Assembly: GCA_036172665.1 (NCBI GenBank) | Contig: CM069876.1 | Location: forward strand, 37,045,001 to 37,109,000 | DNA from: Prosopocoilus inquinatus | Taxonomy: Eukaryota; Arthropoda; Insecta; Coleoptera; Lucanidae | Direction of reading: 5' to 3' | DNA length: 64,000 bases | Shown here: piece by piece, positions 46,181-56,202 of the stretch | Numbering within the stretch: the stretch's first letter is position 1 | How the letters are laid out: the number at the start of each line of letters is the position of its first letter | Position numbers and translations under genes: made by a program | The notes under the pieces: generated by a model | Told to the model about the DNA's origin: nothing | The model's input: only the letters and a program-made list of their open reading frames with translations | The model's database searches: none

Positions 46181-47490
46181 AATGGTTCACTTTCATTTTT
46201 ATTTCCCTGTACCAGATCGAACCCAGATCCTTCAAATTGTCATTCCAGAACTGAACTACTAAGGTTACAAGTCTGTACAGTTATAACCTTGCACATCACC
46301 TAACTTTAACTGCATTTTAATGCTAAAAGTGCATTTTATTTTAATATTGAACCCAAATCAAAGCAAGAATCAAAGCCATCGTGACATTAGCAAGAACCAA
46401 CGAGTAGTAATCTGACGTAAGAGAACTCCAATAGCATCAATGCTAAGGGGTGAGAACAATTAATTGAAACTCTCAGGCTCGCAAAAACTTGTAGTTCACA
46501 TAAACTAATTCAATAAAGAAAAACACACGGCGACAGAATTTCTTTTATTCTCCAACTGCGTGAAATAGTAATTCCAAATGGTTCTCACGAAACGGATGAA
46601 ATACGTTTGCACTCGTTTATGAAAGATGGAGCAATCCTATCTAAAAAAGAGAATACAAACTCCGAACGACATTATTTATTTAAAATGCAACAAAGGTGTG
46701 CGGCTGCATCGAGAAGCATCTAAAAGAAAAGGCAAAGCTTGAGATTATTTGAAATTGGTTAAATTAATCTTTCCGGCGAGGACGAAAGCGATAATAAAAA
46801 ACATGAGGCATTTTAAACACAAAGAGATTTTTTTCTTAATATTGTGAAATCGGAAATAAGTGCGAGTCGAAAGGAATATACAAATCGTTCTCTAAAAGCG
46901 GTTTTCACACCGTAACATATTCTTTCTTGGAATTATTTTTTTTGTTGTCGAATGCCTAGATTTAATCAAACTTCAAAGACACCCTGTATAGGATGAAATA
47001 AATCTTTTTTTTTAATAAATAGGAATACAATTTTGCTTTTAATCTGCAAACGCTAATAATAAATCGTGCGCGCAACGCTAAGAAAACAAAAACAATTTAT
47101 CACGCGTCACCGGCAATAATTACCGATGGCACTAATGCAATTCAGGCGTCGCGACGCCTGCATAGCTTGTTGTTTTATTTGGCGTACTAATTGCCATCAG
47201 TACGTAACATCGCAGCCTGGGTACGAGCGGAATTAATCCGGGTAACCGGAGTCTCGGAATTACGTTCAGCTCTCCGTCATCCGGACGCGGACGTCTCGTT
47301 ATTTTTCTTGACGCACGCCCCCCATAAAACGAGACGAATGGAGAAACATCGCCGTCGTGTTGACGTTTTGCTCCGGGTTTGTTGTGGTAATTTAATGCAA
47401 TTATCGTGATTGAGGGAGGAAATATAGCATTTATACAGGACGTCTTCAAATTACGCTAACAATTTTTTATTTTATTATTATTATTAAAAA
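46181..47490. other. no exon seen; GC-richer patch at 47130-47400
   Basis: The patch contains the perfect palindrome AGGCGTCGCGACGCCT (47145-47160) and several CpG clusters inside intron 1. It may be a conserved regulatory element. ORFs in it on both strands lack features. Confidence 0.35.
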
Positions 47491-47494
47491 TAGT

Positions 47495-47605
47495 TTTTAA
47501 TTGCAGTGAAAACCTTTGTACAGCTGTTTCAGCCCTGTTTGGGGCTTCATCAGGTCAAAAAGCGATCGTAGGATGTCGCTGTTTTATCTGTTCATTATTA
47601 TTATT
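47495..47605 (-). mobile_element. Penelope-like repeat with canonical hammerhead-like core
   Basis: On the minus strand: CTGATGA (47553-47547, the canonical core), AGCCCCAAACAGGGCT (stem II, 5 bp), GAA, ACAGCTGT, A. It is followed by GGTTTTCACTGCAATTAAAAA. It belongs to the 13.1, 20.1, 23.3 and 36.7 kb family and keeps the most standard core sequence of the set. Confidence 0.6.
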
Positions 47606-47903
47606 ATTTTTTTTTTGAGGAAACGCTCGTTAATTATTGATGTTTCTATCAAAGCAAGACAAAGCTTTCTGTAACTTTGTACAGTGTTGGACTCATAAAA
47701 GCAAGCCTGTAACATTCTAATTGCATTGTGAATTGAACCGGGCTAACGAAATTACCGACGAAAGCGTCGCGACGTCAGACAACTTAAACGCGCCCGACGC
47801 GACGGACGTCGATGATGAATCTGTTTAATTTTCCAGCGTTTCAAACTTTCAAAACACGAACTTGTAATTATATTTAAACAAAGTTTCGTCGCGTGCAAAT
47901 TAG
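47606..47903. other. end of intron 1
   Basis: Repeat-free intron end. Two alternative acceptors follow each other: AAATTAG before 47904 and GTGCAG before 47910. Both leave one base and so keep the frame. Confidence 0.5.
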
Positions 47904-48183
47904 GTGCAGCAAGGCCAACGAGGAGCTGTGCGAAGCCAACGGAAAATTGAGCGCCGAAATCGTCCATTTAAGGCTCGCCCTGAGGACCGCCGAACAAGAA
48001 AAACAAGTCGCTCTGAAAAACATGGACGAGAACAGGAAACGCATGGAGAATTATCGGAGGGAAGTCGAGCGGAAGGCAGACGAGAGGGAAAAGTCGTTTG
48101 CGGAAATAATGAGCCGGAAACAAATTACCTATCGGGAAAATATGGACGAGGTCCGGAATCAAGCGCAAAAGGAAATGCTGTTG
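47904..48183 (+). CDS. coiled-coil protein, exon 2 of 3
   Basis: From the inner acceptor, AAG at 47911 starts 91 codons: KANEELCEANGKLSAEIVHL, a Glu/Arg-rich helix (NRKRMENYRREVERKADERE), ending QAQKEMLL before GTGAGT (donor, phase 0). The split codon with exon 1 gives Ser for the inner acceptor or Arg-Cys-Ser for the outer one, so the isoforms would differ by two residues. G+C is clearly higher than in the flanking introns, as expected for an exon. Confidence 0.8.
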
Positions 48184-48925
48184 GTGAGTTCTTTCTTTTT
48201 GTTTTGCTGCAGGCACGGTGATAGCCGTGTCGCCCGCAGGAACGATGATGGAGGGGTTGTATTACGTACAAACAAAATGAGAAATCGCATTTCCACGAAA
48301 ATTCATACGAAAATTACAATTTCTTTGCGTTCCGAAAAATAATAAAATAATTTTTTGTGCTCAGGGCAGCAACAAACGAACAGCGCATGAAAAATAATGA
48401 CCAAATTGTTTTCAAGGTTAATTTCACCAGCACTCGCCGCGACCTCTTTTACCACGGGGACTGGAACGATTCGCCATTGCCGACTCGCCATCGCGAATTC
48501 GCTATAGAACCAATTCGCCGTCGACCCAATTCACCATCGGCCCAAATCTTCGTCGCATGTTATCGCCTGCTTTAAAACTCTTTCGGATTATTTTAGATGT
48601 CCAAGTTTTACCTTTTTTAGAAACTCGATGAAAATAAATACTCCTATAATTTAAGTACAGGGTGACTGCGAGAATTAAGTTCTTTTTCTTTGAACTTAGA
48701 AAGAAGTGTTTATTACAAAACTTGTGTAGACTGGCTCAAAGTCTTTACTGATGTTTACAGAAAAACAAATCGCTGGGATATAAACTGAAATTTAATTTTT
48801 GTTAGGTGGTATTTTTATACATATTTGAAATCTTAAATAATAATCGCTTTCCCTTTTTTAAAACAAATTTTATTTTTTAGAATTTTGTTTAATTAAATCC
48901 TAACATTTTGTCTATGAGACGATTT
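48184..48925. other. intron 2, no repeat recognised
   Basis: AT-rich. The phrase AATTCGCCATTGCCGACTCG...CCAATTCGCCGTCG...CCAATTCACCATCGGCCC at 48468-48545 is a small degenerate repeat. Confidence 0.4.
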
Positions 48926-48929
48926 TTCA

Positions 48930-49150
48930 CATCAAGACTTGAAAGGGGTCGATAAACCTAGGGATCTTTCAGATGGTCGGAGTTGTTAAGTCTTGTTTAA
49001 TGGAGGCCTAATTATAACAACGGGGTCGGCATCGACCTAGAAGGTAGATGAAGACTTGAAGGAGGTCGATAAGCCTTTAGGGGCCTTTCAGGGAGTCAGA
49101 GTTTTCAAGTCTTCTTTAATGGAAGCCCAGCTGAATAGTTTATAAAAAAA
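48930..49150 (-). repeat. dispersed repeat related to 5337-5490
   Basis: On the minus strand ATAAACTATTCA, GGGCTTCCATTAAAGAAGA, CTCTGACTCCCTGAAAGG and CATCTACC parallel the plus-strand sequence at 5345-5480 (ATAAACTATTCA, GCCTCCACTAAGCAAGA, CTCGACTCCTAAAAGA, CATCGACC). It contains two tandem sub-copies of GAAGACTTGAAGGAGGTCGA-type sequence here. Confidence 0.55.
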
Positions 49151-49259
49151 AGTAAAAGATTTACAAATAATATTCAATAAATTTGAATCAGCTCTAATAA
49201 AAGAGACGTTCAATTGATTATCAATATCAAAACACTCCCGAAATACGAATAAAATCGAA

Positions 49260-50050
49260 TAAAGTAAAAACAAAAGACGATCTTCGAGGCAAGACAGGGC
49301 GAAACTAAAAATTGTGTGAAACTCATTAAATCAAAAGAATCAGAACCAAATATTTAGTTTAATTACGAAACTTTACACGATAGCCTTTTAATAATTAAAA
49401 AAATTAATAAATTCAAAACCAGAAATGGCGATGAATCGCCGGGATGAAAATGTAAAATGAAATAATCTTAAATCGTGTAAAAAGGGAAAAAAAGGCGATC
49501 AATTGATAATTAAAAAATTAAAAAGTCATGTCAAATAAAATCAAACCGAAGAGAAAACAAAAAACAAGATGAATAGTTGTTAATTTAAAAGTAAAATACA
49601 AAACAAATGAAATCGATTAAAAGAAAAAAGAAAAATATCCATCAATTGATTATATTAAAAATTAAATAAAATATGTCAAATGAGGAATGTATAAAAATGA
49701 AGGATGATGGTAAAGTTAGGACCAAAATAAAAAATTATATAAGTCAATTTGATTTAAAAATTGACAAATTTTGGCACAAATCCAAAGAATAATCTGTAAA
49801 TATTAAGAAAATAGGGCGATCAGTTAATAATTAAAAAGCAAATTAAAGTCAAATCGAATAAAAGAGAAAACAAATTGGCGATCAATCGACAGGATTAAAT
49901 TCACACTGAGTAAACGAAAACAGAAACAAACAGCGATCGATTGATAATTAAATTAAGTGAATGGTAGCTAAAAAATAAAAATAAAACGAATGAAACCTAT
50001 TGAAAGAAAAAACAAAGCTTGATCAATTGATTATGTTGAAAATTAAATGA
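49260..50050 (+). repeat. A-rich tract with recurring GATCAATTGATAATTAAA motif
   Basis: Variants of GCGATCAATTGATAATTAAA occur about seven times at irregular spacing (near 49495, 49635, 49815, 49875, 49935, 50020). Intervening AAAAGAGAAAACAAA blocks mirror, on the other strand, the TTGATCGTCTTTTGTTTT blocks of 8650-10600. Confidence 0.5.
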
Positions 50051-50569
50051 TCTTGCGAATTCTCGAACTTTAAAAGTGTCGAATTTAATTCCTATACGAT
50101 TCCTGTCTAAACTAAGGTATTTGAATTCCTTTCTTAATTTCTGGTCAAAATTAAGTGGGGTTCTACGATTTCGCGTACAATCTATACTCACGCCCGTCAC
50201 GTCTGAGCTGCTGGCATTGTGCTGAAATTAATTTCCACAGCCCAACATCTTGCTAACGCTCAAGCAGGTAGCAAGGAAACGGAATCGGAATTCTGTACAC
50301 TTAAAGGTTCCTGTTAGTTTTTGATATTCCTATTAAAAAAATTATATTTTTCTTCTTGTTACTTACAGATCGTTGAATCTGAATTCCTTTTACCATCCAA
50401 AAATTCGAGACAAATCCACGCAAAGCTTCCAAACAAATTGTTTTCACCGATAGATGTCGTACTGTTGTCCATTCCAAGTTTTTGCTTAAAAATTTTAACA
50501 GCTGCAAATCTAGTTTTCAGACTCAATTAAACTAATTATTTTTACGATTGTTGCAATTTTTTCTACTCC

Positions 50570-50740
50570 TAACATTTATTGTCTTAACAGCTACTAGTTT
50601 CGGTCTAGAAAAAAGCATCCATCACAGGCGATAACAATAAACGTGGTACAAACCATGGATGACTAATGTTACTAAATTTCTGTGCGTTTAGGAGCTTGAT
50701 GAAGACTTTCCGGGTCGAAACCGGTAGCTGTTAAGAAAAC
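50570..50740. repeat. inverted pair of a third hammerhead-like repeat type
   Basis: The right arm (plus, about 50685-50740) reads AGC, TTGATGA (50696-50702), A, GAC-TTTCCGG-GTC, GAA, ACCGGT (50720-50725), A, GCT, then GTTAAGA. The left arm (minus, about 50625-50575) repeats it in degraded form, ending CTAGTAGCTGTTAAGACA. Stem I AGC/GCT, stem II GAC/GTC, stem III the palindrome ACCGGT. The first core base is U rather than C, so it is imperfect. Confidence 0.5.
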
Positions 50741-50779
50741 AAATGTTGTTAAAGATGAAAATTATGAAATATTGTTTCC

Positions 50780-51760
50780 AGTTGCACATCTATTTTACCT
50801 CGAATATGTCTCAAGAAAAGGAGCTAAAATTTTTGCTATCTCTGTTCTTAGTCTTCTTCTGCTTGGCTTACCTCAAAGACATTTCTCGCCAGGACGTCGT
50901 TTTCCTCGTTTATTGTGCTTTGTCTTTTACTATCTTCAACTATTTTCTAATTATTTCCCATTCGCCTTTCTGCTTTCAAATCCAGTTTCCATATTTACTT
51001 TTAGTTTTCCGCATTCAGCTTTGTTCTTAGTCTACTTTAGTTGGATTCTATAATTACTTCCAATTTGCCTTTCTGCTTTTCAGATCGTATTCCATATTTG
51101 CCTTTAGTTTTTAGTTTTTCTTACTCACCTTTGTTCTTCAGCTTCTTTGGTTGGGTTGGGTTGAATTTTCAAATTACTTCCAGTTTGCCGTATTCGTTTC
51201 TTGCCGAGTTCAGCGTCCTATTGGCGTGATCTTGAAATGTTTCCCAATCAATTTCTTCTTATTCTTCAGTGCGAGCGTTCACATTTATCTTTAATTTTTC
51301 CATTTTTCTGCTGAGCTTTGTTCTTGGTCTTCTCCTGTTTGTGTCTTGGTGCAAAAATACTCTTTGCCTAGACCTCGTCATCCTTCTTTATCATGTTTTA
51401 CTGACACCCATCCTCAAATGTCCTTCATGTCTTTCTGCTTGTCATTTAAGCTCATTATTTGTCTTTGTAGTTTTACTAAGTTTGTTCTTACTGTTGTTGT
51501 TTAGCTTTTTCTATTTGTGACGCTGCTAAAACTTATCTTGCCAATAACTCATCTCCGCTTCTTGTTGAGTTATACATACTGTTTACTGATAAGATTCTTC
51601 CATTTTTTTCCTGTCCTCACATTTCTCCTTAATTTTCTTTCTTGGTCTTCTTCTGTTTGTCTTACTTAGTTCGAAGATATCCTTCGCCAGGACTTCATCA
51701 TCCTTCTTTATCGTGTTTTACCTTTTACTGATGCTACCTTCGCCTATTCTCTAATTACTC
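50780..51760 (+). repeat. diverged tandem T/C-rich repeat in intron 2
   Basis: Phrases such as CGCCAGGACGTCGT (50888), GCCTAGACCTCGTCATCC (51366) and CGCCAGGACTTCATCATCC (51683), each followed by TTTATTGTGCTTTGTC-like sequence, and repeated ATTACTTCCAATTTGCC and TTGTTCTTAGTCT strings show an old tandem structure. ORFs of 60-95 codons here are by-products of composition. Confidence 0.5.
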
Positions 51761-51766
51761 TAATTA

Positions 51767-52336
51767 TGCAGAACGCTAATGTAATACTGACCCACCTTAA
51801 ACGCGTTACAGCTGCCGCCGTTGTAAAAACACAAAAAATTGCCGTAATAATAAGTATCAGTAGAAACGCGAAACTGAGACTTTATCGAATGCATGCGAGA
51901 ATACTTTCAGATATTAATCAATTTGTAAATTTTGAAATTTGCAATTCAAGCGCGTTAAAAATGCTTTACTTGGCCGAATTTCATAATTGAATTAATAGAA
52001 ATTGTAAATTTAATGTCAGTCATATTAGTAGTGAGCACATATCAGTTTTAACAGCTATTTTATTCTCCCTAGTGTGATTACGTAATGCGGCCGATTTTAA
52101 ACTGTACAAACAGTAGATAAATTACTACATTATTTTAAAGTTTCTTTATTAAACTAAAGAAATCTTAATCTATTTAATTAGAAATGGAAAGACAATTTAT
52201 TACTTGTGAAGGTAAATATCTGGAAATAAAACGATGAATGACGGTGATGCCATTATTTAACTCATCCGCATTTTTTGTCCAGTCGGTTTATAATTTGAAA
52301 ATATCTATAATTGTAATTACTTGGAGGGAAATGGCA
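51767..52336 (+). mobile_element. TA-flanked TIR element, internal fragment (copy C)
   Basis: Closely matches 27282-27850 of copy A and 54830-55400 of copy B, starting TGCAGAACGCTAATGTAATA and ending in TTGTAATTACTTGGAG. Both terminal inverted repeats are missing. A short GGTGATG insertion is shared with copy B, so C is closer to B. Confidence 0.85.
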
Positions 52337-52853
52337 ATTACTACTTCACGTATTCTTTATGTTTTTCAATTATTTATACGCTTCAATCGTGTTTCGGTTG
52401 TGAATTTAACATTACACCATTCGTTGCTTCTTAGTCTTCTGTTTATTGTACTTTTTCCTCTTTTCTTTATTTACATTTCATCCTTTTACCTTTGTTTCTT
52501 GCCTTGATCTCGCGGTATGATTTTGTACCTCCAAACAAGAAAATTTTAATAAATTATTAATATCCATAAAATTACACAATTTTTCACGCTAAGCTACACC
52601 GAAATTACGAAACGAAAACGCAGGTGAATTATATTCAAATTATTCATGAGAGTTATGGCGGATGCTTAAATATGCGATATCCTGCCTTCGAGATAGAATT
52701 TATAGTTGTAGACAGTGCAGCGAAAATAAAAGAATTTCAAAGTTATTTCAGCGTTGCAGACAAAAACGAAAGCTCCGGAAAATAATTGCTACGCCGGTTT
52801 CCCCCTCAAGCACCCTATCTTTCAAGACATCGATTCATCTATGTTCCTTCCAG

Positions 52854-53477
52854 GTTTCCAAAGCAAAAGAACAACTGAAGTCTCTAATAGACGAGAACAT
52901 GGACCTTCGTAATAAGATAAGGCGAGTGGAATCGCTGTACGCCTCCGAAACTTCGTTTTACAAATCCGAACTGAAAACAATTCGATCCACCTACGCCAAT
53001 CTAACTTCGGAGACGGATCAACTGAAACGCGACGTATCATATTACAGGGCGGAAAGTGAACAATGCAAGGTGAGACTGCAAGAAGCGCTGTCCGACCTGG
53101 AAAATCTAATCGGGGTGAACAAGGAGCAGACGCAGGTTAACCACCGGCTGAACGAGGAGTTTACCGAGTGTCGGAGGGCGAAAGACGAACTGATTATACG
53201 CGTCGATGAACTTACGAGAGAGCGAGATCGATTGAAAAAAGAAATCACCACCGGACTGGAAAGAGGATTCTGCAACGTTCCAGAACATGGCAGAGTCGAG
53301 GAAGTGTTAAGGCAGAACGAGATGCTTAGGGAGGTTGTGAAATCGATGAGGAAGGAGAAGGAAATGTTGGCTGTGAAAGAACTGGATGAGTTACAAAATG
53401 CCGAAAAGAGAATCGAAAAACTAGAGACGATAGTTGAGTTTTTTAAACCCAACCCCCCCGTTTCGAATTTAACTTAA
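52854..53477 (+). CDS. coiled-coil protein, exon 3 of 3 (C-terminus)
   Basis: Starts after TTCCTTCCAG in phase 0 with VSKAKEQLKSLIDENMDLRN. It runs 207 codons of near-continuous coiled coil (for example ETDQLKRDVSYYRAESEQC, KDELIIRVDELTRERDRLKK) and breaks at GLERGFCNVPEHGR. It ends KRIEKLETIVEFFKPNPP plus a short tail and TAA at 53475-53477. The reading frame is open upstream into the intron, but the acceptor and phase fix the exon start. A Trp-free, Glu/Lys/Arg-rich rod suggests a structural scaffold. No known family was recognised. Confidence 0.8.
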   Translation, partial: VSKAKEQLKSLIDENMDLRNKIRRVESLYASETSFYKSELKTIRSTYANLTSETDQLKRDVSYYRAESEQCKVRLQEALSDLENLIGVNKEQTQVNHRLNEEFTECRRAKDELIIRVDELTRERDRLKKEITTGLERGFCNVPEHGRVEEVLRQNEMLREVVKSMRKEKEMLAVKELDELQNAEKRIEKLETIVEFFKPNPPVSNLT

Positions 53478-53519
53478 GTTAACATGTTCATGCTAACATG
53501 AGCCTGCTTAGAGATAGTA

Positions 53520-53525
53520 AATAAA
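53520..53525 (+). terminator. AATAAA polyadenylation signal of the coiled-coil gene
   Basis: Canonical hexamer 42 bases after the stop codon, in the right place to end the transcript. Confidence 0.55.
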
Positions 53526-53578
53526 TTAATCGACTTAAAAACAAATTATTTAAAATTTATCTACATAACGTAAATCTT

Positions 53579-53660
53579 ACTTCTGACGAAGCTATCGAGC
53601 GATAGTGTAACGTTGAGTGTTCCTCCTGATTTTACAGTGTCCGGTAAAAGTTTAAAATCA
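53579..53660 (+). repeat. hammerhead-like repeat just downstream of the gene
   Basis: ACTT, CTGACGA (53583-53589), A, GCTATC-GAGC-GATAGT, then GTA in place of GAA, ACGT, T, GAGT. Stem II pairs and stem I pairs with one wobble; the GAA change should kill activity. The following TACAGTGTCCGG and AATTTCGTCGG also follow the 33.8 kb copy. Confidence 0.6.
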
Positions 53661-53979
53661 ATTTTCTCACAAATTTCGTCGGACAAGAGTTGATTTCAAT
53701 TATTGTAAATCTAAAAAGAAAACATGATGAAATCGCAAAAACAATTATTAAACTACATTTGTGGTTTCAATAAAGAAGAACAAATAAAAATAAATGTTCT
53801 AATAAACAGTTCATGACAAAAAAAAGCGAGAAAGTAACTTGAATCAATGTCAATTAAAATAAGCAAAGACGGAAAGAGAAGAAAAGAAACGTTAATTAGA
53901 AAAATAAAAATCATCAAAACAAGTTTAGAAAGATTCGTAAAATACGTCAAAGAATAATTCTTTTTAGTTTTCACCTATA

Positions 53980-55583
53980 CAGGGTGTTCTTTTACTGTGT
54001 GCAAATAAAAATACCTCAGTATAAGTACGTGAAATGCTACCGTCTGCGCGTATTTTCGGGTGGCTACCGAATCATGGCCAAAAAAATTCGGAGGCCCCAC
54101 TTGTTTGAAACTGCTGAGATGTGGGAGAGAGAAACATTTAGCAAGGTCATTGACTCCTTCCTCTGTAGTCCGTGGATGTGCCCACACACATAGCGCCGTT
54201 CATAAAAAAAAGAGTCCGCATTTAAACTCATTCTCCATCATTTCGTAATAACATCACTGATATCGTTTATTACTAAGGATAGGATTCTTATATGTCCACG
54301 CCATCGTACCAGTGGCGCCGTAAAAATGCACCGAACAGGCACATCGTGTAATAGGATTGTTAAAATAATTTACGGCGTTCTTGCTATATAACGCAACTTG
54401 GCAATGTATTCCGGAGGTCGAGGTACAACTGGCCAACTAATTACTCTGAAAATATTTATATATTGAAACAAGAAGAGCTGATTGCACAACTGTGTTTTTT
54501 TTTTGTTGCGGTAATATTGATCTGTTTTTTATTATACTGAATAACACTATCGTTATAGCGGCGTTAATTGTCTCCGCAGCTTTCGCGTTTGCATTCACAC
54601 TGCGCTCTAGTATCATATTGCCCGCTTCATTAAAATTTGAACAGCGCAAAATAAATTTCCCCAACTCGTATTTATTACAATGCCCGGGCCCTATGTGCGT
54701 TTCCGCGGACTTCCCAGTACAAGAGTAACATACCTGTTTTTTCGTTATTTGTAAATGCCATTACGATCTTAATATGCGTTTTACGAATCGAAAATCGTTC
54801 TTCGTTTGTCAAATTTTTCGTATCTGCAGAACGCTAATGTAATACTGACCCACCTTAAACGCGTTACAACTGCCGCCGTTGTAAAAACACAAAAAATTGC
54901 CGTAATAGAAAGTATCAATAGAAATGCGAAACTGAGACTTTATCGAATGCATGCGAGAATACTTTAAGATATTAATCAATCTGTAACTTTAGGAATTTGC
55001 AATGCAGGCGCGTTAAAAATGCTTTACTTGACCGAATTTCATAATTGAATTAATAGAAATTGTAAATTTAATGTTAGTCATATTGGTAGTGAGCACATAT
55101 CAGTTTTAACAGCTATTTTATTCTCCCTAGAGTGATTACGTAATGCTGCCGATTTTAAACTGTACAAACAGTAGATAAATTACTACATTATTTTAAAGTT
55201 TCTTTATTAAACTAGAGAAATCTTAATCTATTTAATTAGAAATGGAAAGACAATTTATTACATGTGAAGGTAAATATCCGGAAATAAAACGATGAATGAC
55301 GGTGATGCCATTATTTAACTCGTCCGCATTTTTTGTCCAGTAATTAAATCGTCGGTTTATAATTTGAAAATATCTAAAATTGTAATTACTTGGAGCGAAG
55401 TGGCACTTGTTTTAATTAATCCAGGTGCTTTGTGAGCGCGTTTAAAATGTTTCGACTGTTACGATCTATTAATAGGCCTCATACGAATGAAACAGATGTT
55501 CGTTTACGACATCGTAAAACACTGACCTATATTCGGGTGACACAGGCAAGGCGGCGTACCATCCAGTCGTTAGCTATGCCAGC
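53980..55583. mobile_element. TA-flanked TIR element, copy B, right end lost
   Basis: The left end is CAGGGTGTTCTTTTACTGTG preceded by TA, as in copy A. Homology to copy A stops after GCTATGCCAGC (55583), 160 bp short of the right terminus. It lacks the 720 bp insertion of copy A but has its own 397 bp insertion. No transposase. Confidence 0.85.
54274..54670. mobile_element. 397 bp nested insertion, hAT-like
   Basis: Flanked by a perfect 8 bp duplication TTTATTAC (54266-54273 and 54671-54678). Copy A has a single TTTATTAC at this point, so it is the empty site. The ends are TAAGGATAGG and, in reverse complement, TACGAGTTGG (7 of 10 identical). An 8 bp target duplication is the hallmark of hAT elements. 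No coding capacity. Confidence 0.8.
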
Positions 55584-55628
55584 CTGCCTTTGTTGTAATG
55601 TGTAAATATTTCCCCCGCTCATTAAAAC

Positions 55629-55760
55629 GCCAAGAAGAAAACATTTCACATCAAACTTGAGATTTTGAAAAAAAAAATAGAAGTTGGTCTAAGTTATTCC
55701 AATATTGCTTTAGAATGTGACGTGCGTAAAGCAACAGTGTCTGATATTAAAAAAAAATAA
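55629..55760 (+). pseudogene. pogo/Tigger-like transposase N-terminal fragment
   Basis: The frame reads KKKTFHIKLEILKKKIEVGL, then SYSNIALECDVRKATVSDIK, then a stop at 55758. This is the CENP-B/pogo-type helix-turn-helix (a K-LEI-K start and the (V)-x-K-x-TVSDIKK end). A frameshifted continuation (ILKYITTDKGF) may follow. AATCCGAATAATTCGCTAAT at about 55896 resembles the non-coding end of Tigger elements. Everything with catalytic residues is missing. Confidence 0.7.
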
Positions 55761-56200
55761 ATAACAAATATTTTGAAATACATAACAACGGACAAAGGCT
55801 TTAACATCAAGAAAAACATTACAAATTAGTGTAAATCCTGAAGTAAAAAATGTTTATGTACTTCGCAAATTCAACGCCTCATTTAGGTTTATCCAATAAT
55901 CCGAATAATTCGCTAATTCGAACGACTTTTTGCATTTAATTGTTCGTATTGAAGAGATTCCATTGTATTTTTCTATTCCCTCTTTCTCCAGGAATTATTC
56001 CACTAGATACTTAGTGTGTGTTCAGATTTTCTTAACATATGGAGTTTTTCAATTTCGTTTTCTCGAAAAAATATTATTTTAGTTTAGTTTTGGTTGTTGA
56101 ATATACACTTTGAATTATGATGTAATTCTTTCCGTGGAACACTTCTGATTTTGTGTTAAAAAGAACATTAAATGTAAAAAGTGCTTATATAATTCAACGC
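55761..56200. other. remainder of the pogo-like relic, then unique DNA
   Basis: AATCCGAA and TTCGAACG strings to about 55925 probably belong to the relic. Beyond that, AT-rich DNA without features. Confidence 0.4.
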
Positions 56201-56202
56201 CT

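Noticed and set aside
47132..47449. Coding exon in the GC-rich patch of intron 1
   Set aside because: ORFs exist on both strands but without splice-site pairs of matching phase, and the three-exon gene reads correctly without it.
46975..48670. Mariner-type element between ACACCCTGTA (46980) and TACAGGGTGA (48657)
   Set aside because: The end strings face outward the wrong way for one element and share no longer similarity; it would also have to contain exon 2.
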